Source: Flavobacteriales bacterium (GTDB taxonomy: Bacteria > Bacteroidota > Bacteroidia > Flavobacteriales > Flavobacteriaceae). From it: DNA of 33,137 nt. Location of the stretch: NCBI GenBank assembly GCA_004214175.1, contig SGZH01000015.1, positions 1 to 33,137 of the forward strand, given 5' to 3'. A model generated the notes under the pieces. The model had not been told where the DNA came from, made no database searches, and saw only the letters and a program-made list of their open reading frames with translations. The position numbers were made by a program, and so were the translations under genes. Position 1 is the first letter of the stretch; each line of letters opens with the position of its first letter. Shown piece after piece: positions 7,013 through 15,105 of the stretch.

Positions 7013-7993
7013 ATGGGTATGGATAAAAGTCAAACAATTAGTATTACTGGTGGGACAGGTCACTTAGGTCACTGCCTACTAGTTAAGTTACTAGAGCAAG
7101 GGCACCGCTTAAAAGCACTTTACAATCGTCAATTACCTGTATTAAAACACTCTAATTTAACCTGGATCAAAGGGAACATTACTAAAACCAATTCATTTGA
7201 AGAGTTTCTAAAAGACTCTGATGTGCTGATCCATAGCGCAGGCTTAATTTCTATTGGAAATCAAAACTCCAAATTAGTTTTTCAAGTAAATGTTGTAGGT
7301 ACTGAAAACCTTATAAAAGCTTGTATAAGTTATCAGGTAAAAATGGTGTATGTTAGCTCTTGCACGGCAGTACAAGAAACGTTAAAAAATGAATTATTTA
7401 AAGAAGACCGACCCTACAAATCAAAAAATGATTTTACCTACGGTTATACCAAGGCATTAGCAGAGCAAAAAGTATTAGCTGCTGTTAAAGACGGAAAGCT
7501 AGCCGCTTGTATTGTTCGTCCCTCATCAATTATAGGGCCTCCGGATTACAGACCCTCTCCTTTTGGAAAAACGATTCTGGACTACGCCAATAATAAAATG
7601 CCGATTATCACCAATGGAGGCTATAATCTCGTTGATGTTAGAGATGTTTCACAAACAATTATCAATAGCTTACAAAAAAAATTAACGGGCGAAATATACC
7701 TACTTAGTGGTACTTATTTATCTATAGAAGAAATTGCAAAAATTGCAAATCCTTCTAAATCCTTTTTCAAAATTTCAATTGATCTACTATTGGTTTTATT
7801 ACCTATCATTAAGCTCTATGATTACTTAGTTGGAATGCCTTGGCCACTCACTAAAGAAAGCCTTATAACGCTAAAATTAGCACCGCTCCATATGGATCAT
7901 GGTAAGGCGACTAAAGAATTAAATCACCAAAGTAGACCCCCCTCAGAAAGTATTCTTGATTTGTTATCTTGGTATAAAAAACAACAACAATGA
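7013..7993 (+). CDS. Extended SDR, 3-beta-HSD/dihydroflavonol-reductase-like
   Basis: This 326-aa NAD(P)-dependent short-chain dehydrogenase has TGGTGHLG (12-19) as the Rossmann loop, VYVSSCTAV with the catalytic Ser (115 or 116), and Y143-x3-K147 as the catalytic pair. RPSSIIGPPD and YNLVDVRDVS are typical of the 3-beta-hydroxysteroid dehydrogenase / dihydroflavonol reductase / HpnA group of extended SDRs. Family members oxidise or reduce hydroxyl groups on sterols, flavonoids or sugar nucleotides. The neighbouring 5-alpha-reductase favours a sterol-like ring substrate, which is inference. The stop overlaps the next start (ATGA, 7990-7993), so translation is coupled. A second ATG at 7019 is a possible alternative start. 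This is probably the first gene of the 7013-11786 operon. Confidence 0.88.
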   Translation: MGMDKSQTISITGGTGHLGHCLLVKLLEQGHRLKALYNRQLPVLKHSNLTWIKGNITKTNSFEEFLKDSDVLIHSAGLISIGNQNSKLVFQVNVVGTENLIKACISYQVKMVYVSSCTAVQETLKNELFKEDRPYKSKNDFTYGYTKALAEQKVLAAVKDGKLAACIVRPSSIIGPPDYRPSPFGKTILDYANNKMPIITNGGYNLVDVRDVSQTIINSLQKKLTGEIYLLSGTYLSIEEIAKIANPSKSFFKISIDLLLVLLPIIKLYDYLVGMPWPLTKESLITLKLAPLHMDHGKATKELNHQSRPPSESILDLLSWYKKQQQ

Positions 7994-8742
7994 TAAGCTT
8001 AGAAACCCTTTACAACATCTGTATAATATGGTCACTAATTGGCATAGGATCTTTTATTTTATTACAATTTGTAAAAGCACCCTACGGTAGACACATTCGA
8101 AAAGGTTGGGGGCCTGAAATCCCAAATTATTTAGGATGGATATTGATGGAACTTCCTTCTTTTTTAATTATTTTTTACTTCTATTATTTTTACACACAAA
8201 GTACTTATGCTAGTATGTTAAGCTTACTGTGGCTATTGCATTATTTTAATAGAACATTTATTTATCCCTTTAGAATCCGTACAAAGAAGAAAAAAATGCC
8301 TATGACCATTGTTCTATCCGCCATTGGTTTTAATTTTATGAATGCCGGTTTAAACGGTTACTTTTTAGCATTTTTTGATACCTATAGCACAGCTAGTTTT
8401 GAATCTTGGAATTTTTATACAGGATTGGTTTTGTTTGGTCTTGGATTGATTGTAAATCAAGTAAGTGACAATCTCCTGATTAATTTAAGAAAACCCGAAG
8501 AAATAGGTTATAAGATACCTCAGGGGTTTTTATTTAATTATATTTCATGTCCTAATTATTTGGGAGAAATTGTTCAATGGATAGGTTTTGCATTAATGGC
8601 TTGGAATTTTCCAGCATTTACTTTTTTAATTTGGACCGCTGCTAATTTACTCCCGAGAGTTTCTGGGCATCACAAGTGGTATCAAGATCATTTTAAAGAC
8701 TACCCAAAAAACCGAAAAGCATTAATTCCAAAAATATGGTAA
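7990..8742 (+). CDS. 3-oxo-5-alpha-steroid 4-dehydrogenase (SRD5A-like)
   Basis: This 250-aa polytopic membrane protein (six to seven hydrophobic segments) matches eukaryotic steroid 5-alpha-reductase over its full length. KAPYGRHI (29-36) is an opening motif. MELPSF holds Glu54, and LHYFNRTFIYP holds Tyr85; these correspond to the steroid-contacting Glu57 and Tyr91 of human SRD5A2. LRKPEEIGYKIPQGFLFNYI (166-185), then NYLGEIVQWIG, form the NADPH region. DYPKNRKALIPKIW is the C-terminal signature, almost as in human SRD5A1. The known reaction is NADPH-dependent reduction of the delta-4 double bond of 3-oxosteroids. Related enzymes reduce polyprenals or enoyl-CoA, but the C-terminal signature favours the SRD5A branch. 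It overlaps the SDR by 4 bases. Confidence 0.9.
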   Translation: MISLETLYNICIIWSLIGIGSFILLQFVKAPYGRHIRKGWGPEIPNYLGWILMELPSFLIIFYFYYFYTQSTYASMLSLLWLLHYFNRTFIYPFRIRTKKKKMPMTIVLSAIGFNFMNAGLNGYFLAFFDTYSTASFESWNFYTGLVLFGLGLIVNQVSDNLLINLRKPEEIGYKIPQGFLFNYISCPNYLGEIVQWIGFALMAWNFPAFTFLIWTAANLLPRVSGHHKWYQDHFKDYPKNRKALIPKIW

Positions 8743-8797
8743 TCCTCTCAAAAAACATTAAATTAGCATTTACTAAGTCATTTTTAATAAGTTATCC

Positions 8798-11056
8798 GTG
8801 TTAAATTTAACCAAGCTATCAAAAAATATTTTAGCCAAAAAATGGCTCATTATTGTTTTGGTGTGTTTGGGAACCTTATTTTTTGGAAATGAATTGAAAA
8901 AACTTCAAATTGATGCAGATATTGTTAGGTCATTACCCGATGATGATGTTGATGCGAGGCTTCTAAAAAAAATTGGAGAAAACTTTGGAAGCAATAACAT
9001 GGGCGTTATTATCCTAGAAACAGATAACATATACCAACCTTCAGTCATAGAACACATTCAACTGATTACTGATACCCTTTCAGGAATTAGCGGTATTTCA
9101 TCTGTATCTAGTTTAACGAATATCATCAATATTAAAGGAAGTGATTACGGTATTGAAATTGGAAAATTAGTAGACGAATACGAGCTTCCTAAAACAGCTT
9201 TAGAATTTGAAAAACTCCGTAACAATATATTAAATAACCCCATGTACAAGGGTTCCATTGTATCGGAGGATGAAACCGCCTCCTTAATTGTATTTAATAT
9301 TGAAAATGAAGCAAATGTAAATCTCATAGCTAAAGAGGTTATTGAAAAAACAACTACACTACAAATTCCAGAAAAACTATATTATATCGGTTCTCCTATG
9401 CTGGTGACTTATATATCTGATTTGATGCGAAAGGATTTAACAACACTTTTACCCATTGCATTTTTAGTAATTGCTATAGTGTTATTATTGAGTTTTAGAT
9501 CTTTAACTGGTGTTATACTACCTCTTTTAATTGCTGTTATTAGTATAGTATGGAGCTTGGGAAGTATGGCTTTTTTAGGGATTAAAATGTCAATGATTTC
9601 AAATAATATTCCCATTATCATATTAGCAATTGGAAGTGCCTATACTATCCACGTTATAAATCGAGTGAATAAAGTTCGTCTAGAAGAACAGCACTCGGAT
9701 ACCATAAAAACAGCATTGGTTTATGTGCTAATTCCTATTATTCTGGCTGCATTAACAACCATCATCGGTTTTATTTCTTTTATTTTTGGATCGTACCTAG
9801 ATATGATTGTAGATTTTGGAATCTTTACCGCACTAGGAACATTATTTGCTTGTCTCCTATCGATCTTTTTTGTTCCAGCTATTTTGAGTGTATTCAATCT
9901 AAAAAATAAAACTTCTAAAGCTCCCAAAGACGATTCATTTATAACGAATTACCTGTTAAATCCCTTACACCAACTTATCGCTAACAAACCTAAAGCGGTG
10001 TTACTATTTTGGATAGTATTGATTGGCTTTAGCGTGTTCCATCTTTTTTCTATTAAACGAAGTGTCGATATCCAAGAATACTTTAAAAGCGATAATCCTA
10101 CTCGGTTTGCAGAACAAATTATGGTAGAAAAATTTGGAGGAACTAAACCTATATTTGTTTATTTTAAAGGGAATATGCAAAGCCCTGCAGTGCTTAAAAA
10201 AATGTTAGAAACTTCTGCCTATATGGAAGAAAGTCCTGAGGTATATACGTCCATGTCGATTGCAAAATTAATTGATGAAATTAATTATAATTTCACCAAT
10301 TCCAGAACGTTTCCCCAAGAGATAGAACAAATTGAGCAATTGTGGTTTTTATTAGATGGTAATGAGGTACTCCCCCGTTTTGTCAATGAGGAGCTTACGG
10401 AAGGAATCATCATTTCAAAATTTAAATCTCCTGATAACAAATCAAAAATCGAGTTTGCAAAGTACATGAACCGCTTTATTGCTGAAAACTCTACCGAAGA
10501 ATGTCAAATACAAATTACAGGTATGCCCTTTGTAGACATTACGATGGACCAAAGTCTTATTAACAGTCAGATTGGTAGTATTGCCATTGCTGTTTTTTTT
10601 GTTATCGTGCTCGTAGGAGCTATCCTACGATCATTAAAAAGCGGGATTTTTGCTGCTATTCCGATCATCGCTACGATTATACTCTTATTTGGGTTTATGG
10701 GATTAACTGGGATATCTTTAAATATAGCAACCGTACTTGTGGCTAGCGTTGCCTTGGGGATTGGTATTGACTATGCCATCCATATTATATCTCATTTTAA
10801 GGCTTCTTTTAAAAAAAATAACGATGTATACGCTGCTGTACAGGAATCAATATTCGTGAGCGGTAAGGCAATTATTATTAATGTAGTTTCGGTATCTGCG
10901 GGATTCTTGGTTTTAGTATTCTCCGACATGGTACCCCTCCAATATTTTGGTTTATTAATTGCCTTAAGTATGGTAAGCTCCTGTCTAGGGGCTTTAACAT
11001 TACTCCCTTCTTTATTAATATTAATGAATAAAAAAAACAGTCAAAATGAAAATTAA
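8798..11056 (+). CDS. RND/MMPL-superfamily lipid exporter
   Basis: This 752-aa protein has the duplicated RND layout. TM1 is at about 14-30, followed by a periplasmic domain and five helices (about 213-370). A second TM near 400-417 is followed by another periplasmic domain and a final helix bundle (about 586-745). The second half carries GIGIDYAIH; the first half has AIGSAYTIHV without the Asp, as is usual in the 'predicted exporter' group (COG1033, MMPL domain PF03176). This superfamily includes HpnN (hopanoids), MmpL3 (mycolates) and sterol-sensing NPC1/Patched. The start is GTG 8798, because no ATG lies in frame nearby. It overlaps the LolA-like gene by 11 bases, so they are expressed together. 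The cargo is probably a hydrophobic lipid, perhaps the product of the two upstream enzymes. Confidence 0.88.
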   Translation: MLNLTKLSKNILAKKWLIIVLVCLGTLFFGNELKKLQIDADIVRSLPDDDVDARLLKKIGENFGSNNMGVIILETDNIYQPSVIEHIQLITDTLSGISGISSVSSLTNIINIKGSDYGIEIGKLVDEYELPKTALEFEKLRNNILNNPMYKGSIVSEDETASLIVFNIENEANVNLIAKEVIEKTTTLQIPEKLYYIGSPMLVTYISDLMRKDLTTLLPIAFLVIAIVLLLSFRSLTGVILPLLIAVISIVWSLGSMAFLGIKMSMISNNIPIIILAIGSAYTIHVINRVNKVRLEEQHSDTIKTALVYVLIPIILAALTTIIGFISFIFGSYLDMIVDFGIFTALGTLFACLLSIFFVPAILSVFNLKNKTSKAPKDDSFITNYLLNPLHQLIANKPKAVLLFWIVLIGFSVFHLFSIKRSVDIQEYFKSDNPTRFAEQIMVEKFGGTKPIFVYFKGNMQSPAVLKKMLETSAYMEESPEVYTSMSIAKLIDEINYNFTNSRTFPQEIEQIEQLWFLLDGNEVLPRFVNEELTEGIIISKFKSPDNKSKIEFAKYMNRFIAENSTEECQIQITGMPFVDITMDQSLINSQIGSIAIAVFFVIVLVGAILRSLKSGIFAAIPIIATIILLFGFMGLTGISLNIATVLVASVALGIGIDYAIHIISHFKASFKKNNDVYAAVQESIFVSGKAIIINVVSVSAGFLVLVFSDMVPLQYFGLLIALSMVSSCLGALTLLPSLLILMNKKNSQNEN

Positions 11057-11786
11057 ACAATTCCTTGTTTTCCTTTTTTTTAGTACTTTGATTTATGGAC
11101 CTATACAGGCTCAAAATGCGGAGACTTTATTACAAAATATGGACTTTTTAATTGCCGCCCCAAAAGATAAAGAAGCGAATGTTTTAATGATTATTAAAGA
11201 TAAAAATGGAACTATTAAAGAACGAGAGGCTAACTTAAAACAAAAAGGAAAGTATAAAAAATTATACCGATATACCAAACCAGAAAAACAAGCTGGAATT
11301 GCTACGTTATCCCTGCCAAACAATGTGATTTGGTTGTATATGCCTGCCTTTGGCAAAGCGATTCGAATCTCTTTGTTAAGTAAGAGTCAGGCTTTTAATG
11401 GAACCGATTTTTCTCAAGAAGATATGAGTGGTATTCCTTACAGCGAACGTTATAACCCAGTTTTAATTAGTGAAAAAAATGATCCCAATTATCAATTAGC
11501 ATTAAGTCCAAAATCAAAAAAATCAAAGTATTCAAAAATTATTTTAACCATGGATAAAACCAACTATTATCCGATAAAAATGGAGTACTACGAGAAAGGA
11601 GATAAATTAATAAAGATTGCCAATTATAACTATCAAAAGCAAGGTGCCTACTGGTTTGCTAAGGAAGTAGAGATGACTACGGTTTTGAAAAAACATGCTA
11701 CCACTATTGTGTTATCGGATGTAAAGTTTGATCAAGGACTAAGTGATGCTATTTTTACGATTGAAAATCTAAAACTAGAAAACTAA
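11046..11786 (+). CDS. LolA-like outer-membrane lipoprotein-sorting protein
   Basis: This 246-aa secreted protein has a signal peptide cut near Ala22 (PIQA-QNAE). The mature part is a LolA-like half-barrel (PF17131 type): YRYTKPEKQAGIATLSLP, then VIWLYMPAFGKAIRI, then KMEYYEKGDKLIKI and FAKEVEMTTVLKKHAT. Proteins of this family are regularly encoded next to COG1033 RND exporters and are thought to accept lipid in the periplasm. It is therefore the likely carrier partner of the exporter at 8798-11056, not the general lipoprotein carrier LolA. Last gene of the plus-strand operon; it converges on the START gene with 6 bases between the stops. Confidence 0.88.
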   Translation: MKIKQFLVFLFFSTLIYGPIQAQNAETLLQNMDFLIAAPKDKEANVLMIIKDKNGTIKEREANLKQKGKYKKLYRYTKPEKQAGIATLSLPNNVIWLYMPAFGKAIRISLLSKSQAFNGTDFSQEDMSGIPYSERYNPVLISEKNDPNYQLALSPKSKKSKYSKIILTMDKTNYYPIKMEYYEKGDKLIKIANYNYQKQGAYWFAKEVEMTTVLKKHATTIVLSDVKFDQGLSDAIFTIENLKLEN

Positions 11787-11792
11787 AAATTC

Positions 11793-12431
11793 CTAGTCGA
11801 TAAAAGTATAAAAGCTAATATTAGCTTTATTTTGATCGATACTTTTTTTAATTTTTGTTAAGGTGTTAAATGGAGTGTCAACAACAAATAAATTTGCTAA
11901 CCACGAAGGAACAGCACCTCCCGGATCTACTTGCATTAAAAAAGTAACCTCTAATTCATTTTTAGCAGCTACTTTTACCTTCCAATAGCCATATCCACTT
12001 ACACGAATGTATTTATCGTTTTCCTCTAAGTAGTTGTCTAATACCTCGATAGTCACGTTCAATTCTTTTTTGTCTTTGTCCCAAGTAAACCTGTTACGAT
12101 AGACCCCATCTCTATTTTTATAGGGAAATGGTGCTTTTGCTACAGAGTAATAAATCTGTAAGGTGTCTCCTTTTCGTTCTAATAATGATGCAGATTTAAC
12201 ATTATGTCCCCAATCTTCATAGCTATTTAGATCAAAAATGGTATCAATAAAATCATGGATGGATGCCTCAATGGTGGTTGTACCCTTAAATGTTTTAAAG
12301 GCATAGGTGCCTTCTTCTTCCAAATATACTTGTATTCCATCTTTATCTTTTATCAATTCCCAATGTTCTTGGGCATTTAGAGTAAGAACCGTAAATAAAA
12401 AAAGTAACGTAATGTAGCTAATTGTTTTCAT
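11793..12431 (-). CDS. Secreted START-domain lipid-binding protein
   Basis: This 212-aa protein has a signal peptide cut near Ala20. The rest is one START domain: HWELIKDKDGIQVYLEE at the start, a FKTFKGTTTIEAS strand, DLNSYEDWGHNVKSASLL, PFPYKNRDGVYRNRF, and MQVDPGGAVPSWLANLF (166-182) as the C-terminal signature. START domains hold one hydrophobic ligand, such as cholesterol, phospholipid or ceramide, in a closed cavity. A secreted bacterial form would be a periplasmic carrier; the ligand here is unknown. It follows the sulfotransferase by 8 bases and converges on the RND-LolA operon, which suggests that the two sets handle the same lipid. Confidence 0.88.
   Translation of the reverse strand: MKTISYITLLFLFTVLTLNAQEHWELIKDKDGIQVYLEEEGTYAFKTFKGTTTIEASIHDFIDTIFDLNSYEDWGHNVKSASLLERKGDTLQIYYSVAKAPFPYKNRDGVYRNRFTWDKDKKELNVTIEVLDNYLEENDKYIRVSGYGYWKVKVAAKNELEVTFLMQVDPGGAVPSWLANLFVVDTPFNTLTKIKKSIDQNKANISFYTFID
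11803..11849 (+). terminator. Probable terminator between the converging lipid genes
   Basis: A perfect inner hairpin AAAGCTAA/TTAGCTTT (11811-11828) sits inside an outer pairing AAAGTAT/ATACTTT (11803-11809 with 11839-11845), and a T run follows to 11849. It lies within the last codons of the START gene on the other strand. On the minus strand the inner hairpin is followed by a weaker T-rich tract, so it may act in both directions. Confidence 0.5.
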
Positions 12432-12439
12432 AAATAATT

Positions 12440-13573
12440 TTATTCAACGACAACATTTTCAGGTATTTTATAGGTATACAGATCCATGAAAAAACGCCAT
12501 TCTTTAATGATAGTGTCTAATTGAGCCTTGCTAATAGAATGATTGTTTTTGTGATAACTCTTCATTTTATCGATATAGTGTTCAAATTTTGAAAATGCCT
12601 GTTCAAAATTATCAAGACCCAAATGAGTATAGATATGTTGCAAAACAGCGAGTGGTGATTTTTCGAGTTCTTTATAAGAAATCTCTACCAGGTTTTTGGT
12701 TGGTATGTTTTTTTTATCTTGCAAATAATCACTCATAATTTTTTTATAAATTGAGATGATATTAATATCGATTTCATCTTCAGATATACCTTGTAATTGG
12801 AGTGGTGGCAACATCTTTCTATAAAAATTTTGAGTGGACAAAAATACCTCTACAGGATTTCTATGGATAAAAATAAATTTAGCATTGGGAAACATTGCTA
12901 ACAACGTATTTATTCGACCAGTATTTGGAGGATTTTTAGAAAGGTATAGATCTCCGCTCGTATTTTTAATTGCTTTTTTTATAAACAAGTGGTAGTCTGC
13001 TTTCCATCGATCTATTTTTTTTATTTCAACGGTATCAAAACGAATATAGCGATCATAAAATTGAATCATTTTTTTGGGAAACATCCAAAAAAAGTAAAAA
13101 CTAAGTGGAATTTTAGCACCTAATGCAAATTCTTCTTCCTGAGGTAAAGATGAACCTAAGCTTACATTATCACCTTTTCTAGTCCCAGGAATTAATAAAG
13201 AAGAAAATCCTTTAAATAAAAATCTACCTAACTTATTAAATAAGGTATCTGGAAATACACTTTGATACGTAGAGGCGTATGCCATTTGAGGGTCTTGACA
13301 AAGTAAATTGTGCAAATGTGTAGTACCGCTTCTCCAATGCCCAATAATAAAAACTGGTGCTTTTGTTACTTTTTTATTTTTAAAATGAGGATTTATAAAT
13401 AAACGCTCGTAAGTTCTAAAAGGAAAATTAATTAAGTTGATCAAGACTAATATAAAAACTCTTAAAAAATATTTTAGAGATAGGTTATTAGTTGTAAATA
13501 AACTAAAGATCACCGAGACGGAATAGCCAATAGCTGGCGGGAATAGCATTCCTCTTTTACTTTTTTTTGTCAT
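12440..13573 (-). CDS. PAPS-dependent sulfotransferase (Sulfotransfer_3)
   Basis: This 377-aa protein has FIIGHWRSGTTHLHNLL (75-91), the 5'-phosphosulfate loop for PAPS, and IFIHRNPVEVFLS (234-246), the 3'-phosphate site. LSKNPPNTGRINTLL precedes the latter as in Sulfotransfer_3 (PF13469). A hydrophobic stretch near 34-50 suggests membrane association. These enzymes move sulfate onto hydroxyl groups of lipids, glycans or small molecules. From memory, a gut Bacteroides sulfotransferase (BT0416) sulfonates cholesterol and other steroids; whether this is an orthologue needs a comparison. It is 29 bases after hisS and 8 bases before the START gene, so it is probably transcribed with both. Confidence 0.88.
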   Translation of the reverse strand: MTKKSKRGMLFPPAIGYSVSVIFSLFTTNNLSLKYFLRVFILVLINLINFPFRTYERLFINPHFKNKKVTKAPVFIIGHWRSGTTHLHNLLCQDPQMAYASTYQSVFPDTLFNKLGRFLFKGFSSLLIPGTRKGDNVSLGSSLPQEEEFALGAKIPLSFYFFWMFPKKMIQFYDRYIRFDTVEIKKIDRWKADYHLFIKKAIKNTSGDLYLSKNPPNTGRINTLLAMFPNAKFIFIHRNPVEVFLSTQNFYRKMLPPLQLQGISEDEIDINIISIYKKIMSDYLQDKKNIPTKNLVEISYKELEKSPLAVLQHIYTHLGLDNFEQAFSKFEHYIDKMKSYHKNNHSISKAQLDTIIKEWRFFMDLYTYKIPENVVVE

Positions 13574-13602
13574 AAATAATACGTTGAATTAAAATTAGGG
13601 CA

Positions 13603-14973
13603 CTATTTAAAAACTTCAAGTAATTGTTGAATACTATATTCTGATTGTTCACCAGATTTCATGTTTTTTAAGGTAAAAGACTGACTATTAATTTCTTTTT
13701 CACCCGCAAGAATTACAAAAGGAATTGTTCTTTTATCTGCATAACTCATTTGTTTTCCCATTTTTGCTGAATCTGGATAAAGTTCGCATGCGATGTTATT
13801 TTTCCTTAAAGTAGTCATGGCTTGCATCGCATACAGAGATTCCTTGTCGCCAAAATTGATAAATAAAACCTTTGTATTGGCCAATACCGCAGGTGGGAAT
13901 AGATTAAGTTCTTCCAAAACTAAATAAATTCGATCTAATCCAAAGGAAATTCCTACACCGCTCATGTCTTTTAATCCAAAAATACCTGTTAAATCGTCAT
14001 AGCGGCCACCACCACCAATACTTCCTAGTTGGACCTCTTTTGGGGGGCTTACTTCAACAATTGCGCCGGTATAATAATTTAGACCTCTTGCAAGTGTAAC
14101 ATCAAACTCGAGATTTGCTGTTTTTAAATTAAGGGTTTGAAAAGCTTCGTAGATAAATTCTAATTCTTCAATACCCTTTAGACCTGTAACTGAAGTTGAT
14201 AAAATTTCTTTTAAAGCTACTAGCTTTTCAACTGGAGTTCCTTTTAAACCAAGTAAAGGCTTTAATTTTTCTAGAGCTTCTTCAGTGATTCCTTTTTGCA
14301 ACATTTCTGTCTTTACCCCTTCCTCTCCAATTTTGTCGAGTTTATCTAAAGCTATTGTAAAATCAATTAATTTATCTTCAGCACCAATGACTTCGGCAAT
14401 GCCGCTTAAAACTTTACGGTTGTTCAATTTTATAATAACTCCCTCTAAATTTAATTGATTAAAAATATCATCATACAATTGGATCAATTCTACCTCCTGC
14501 CACAACGATTTAGAACCAACTACATCAGCATCACATTGATAAAACTCTCTAAATCTTCCTTTTTGAGGACGATCTGCTCTCCATACAGGTTGTATTTGAG
14601 AACGCTTAAAAGGAAACGTTAAGTCGTTTTGATATTGCACAACATATCGAGCAAAAGGTACTGTAAGATCATATTTCAGTGCTTTCTCTGAAATACTAGA
14701 AGTTACTTTTAAGCTATTTTTTTCATTTAAAAATGCTGCATCGGTTTTTTTTAAAAAATCACCACTATTTAAAATTTTAAAAATCAACCGGTCTCCTTCC
14801 TCACCATATTTACCCATTAAAGTTTCGCTTTTTTCAAAAGAAGGCGTTTCAATGGGCTGGTAACCATAATTTTTAAAACTCGTTCGCATAATGTCCATGA
14901 TATAGTTTCGTTTTGATACTTCGAGCGAAGAAAAATCTCTCGTTCCTTTTGGTATGGATGGTTTTTGTGCCAA
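13603..14973 (-). CDS. hisS: Histidine--tRNA ligase
   Basis: This 456-aa class II aminoacyl-tRNA synthetase charges tRNA-His with histidine in the cytoplasm. The N-terminus has KGTRDFSS. YDLTVPFARYV and VWRADRPQKGRFREFYQCD form motif 2 and the ATP site. LARGLNYYTGAIVEV is the HisA-type histidine-binding signature. GGGGRYDDL and GVGISFGLDRIY are the second His signature and motif 3. The C-terminal anticodon-binding domain runs from about residue 360. The length and motif order are normal, so it is intact. It is probably the first gene of the hisS-sulfotransferase-START unit. Confidence 0.97.
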   Translation of the reverse strand: MAQKPSIPKGTRDFSSLEVSKRNYIMDIMRTSFKNYGYQPIETPSFEKSETLMGKYGEEGDRLIFKILNSGDFLKKTDAAFLNEKNSLKVTSSISEKALKYDLTVPFARYVVQYQNDLTFPFKRSQIQPVWRADRPQKGRFREFYQCDADVVGSKSLWQEVELIQLYDDIFNQLNLEGVIIKLNNRKVLSGIAEVIGAEDKLIDFTIALDKLDKIGEEGVKTEMLQKGITEEALEKLKPLLGLKGTPVEKLVALKEILSTSVTGLKGIEELEFIYEAFQTLNLKTANLEFDVTLARGLNYYTGAIVEVSPPKEVQLGSIGGGGRYDDLTGIFGLKDMSGVGISFGLDRIYLVLEELNLFPPAVLANTKVLFINFGDKESLYAMQAMTTLRKNNIACELYPDSAKMGKQMSYADKRTIPFVILAGEKEINSQSFTLKNMKSGEQSEYSIQQLLEVFK

Positions 14974-15105
14974 GTCTATTTAATTTAAAATATGATACTA
15001 AGTTATGCAAATATCTTAATTTCAAATTTAATTTATTAGATAATTTAAAATAATGGTAACTTTATACATCAAATCTAGTCTAACGGTTAAACCAATCTAT
15101 ATTTT

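Noticed and set aside
7013-13573. Aryl polyene or flexirubin pigment cluster, because RND exporter and LolA-like genes also occur there
   Set aside because: No ketosynthase, acyl carrier protein, dehydratase, ammonia-lyase or acyltransferase gene is present.
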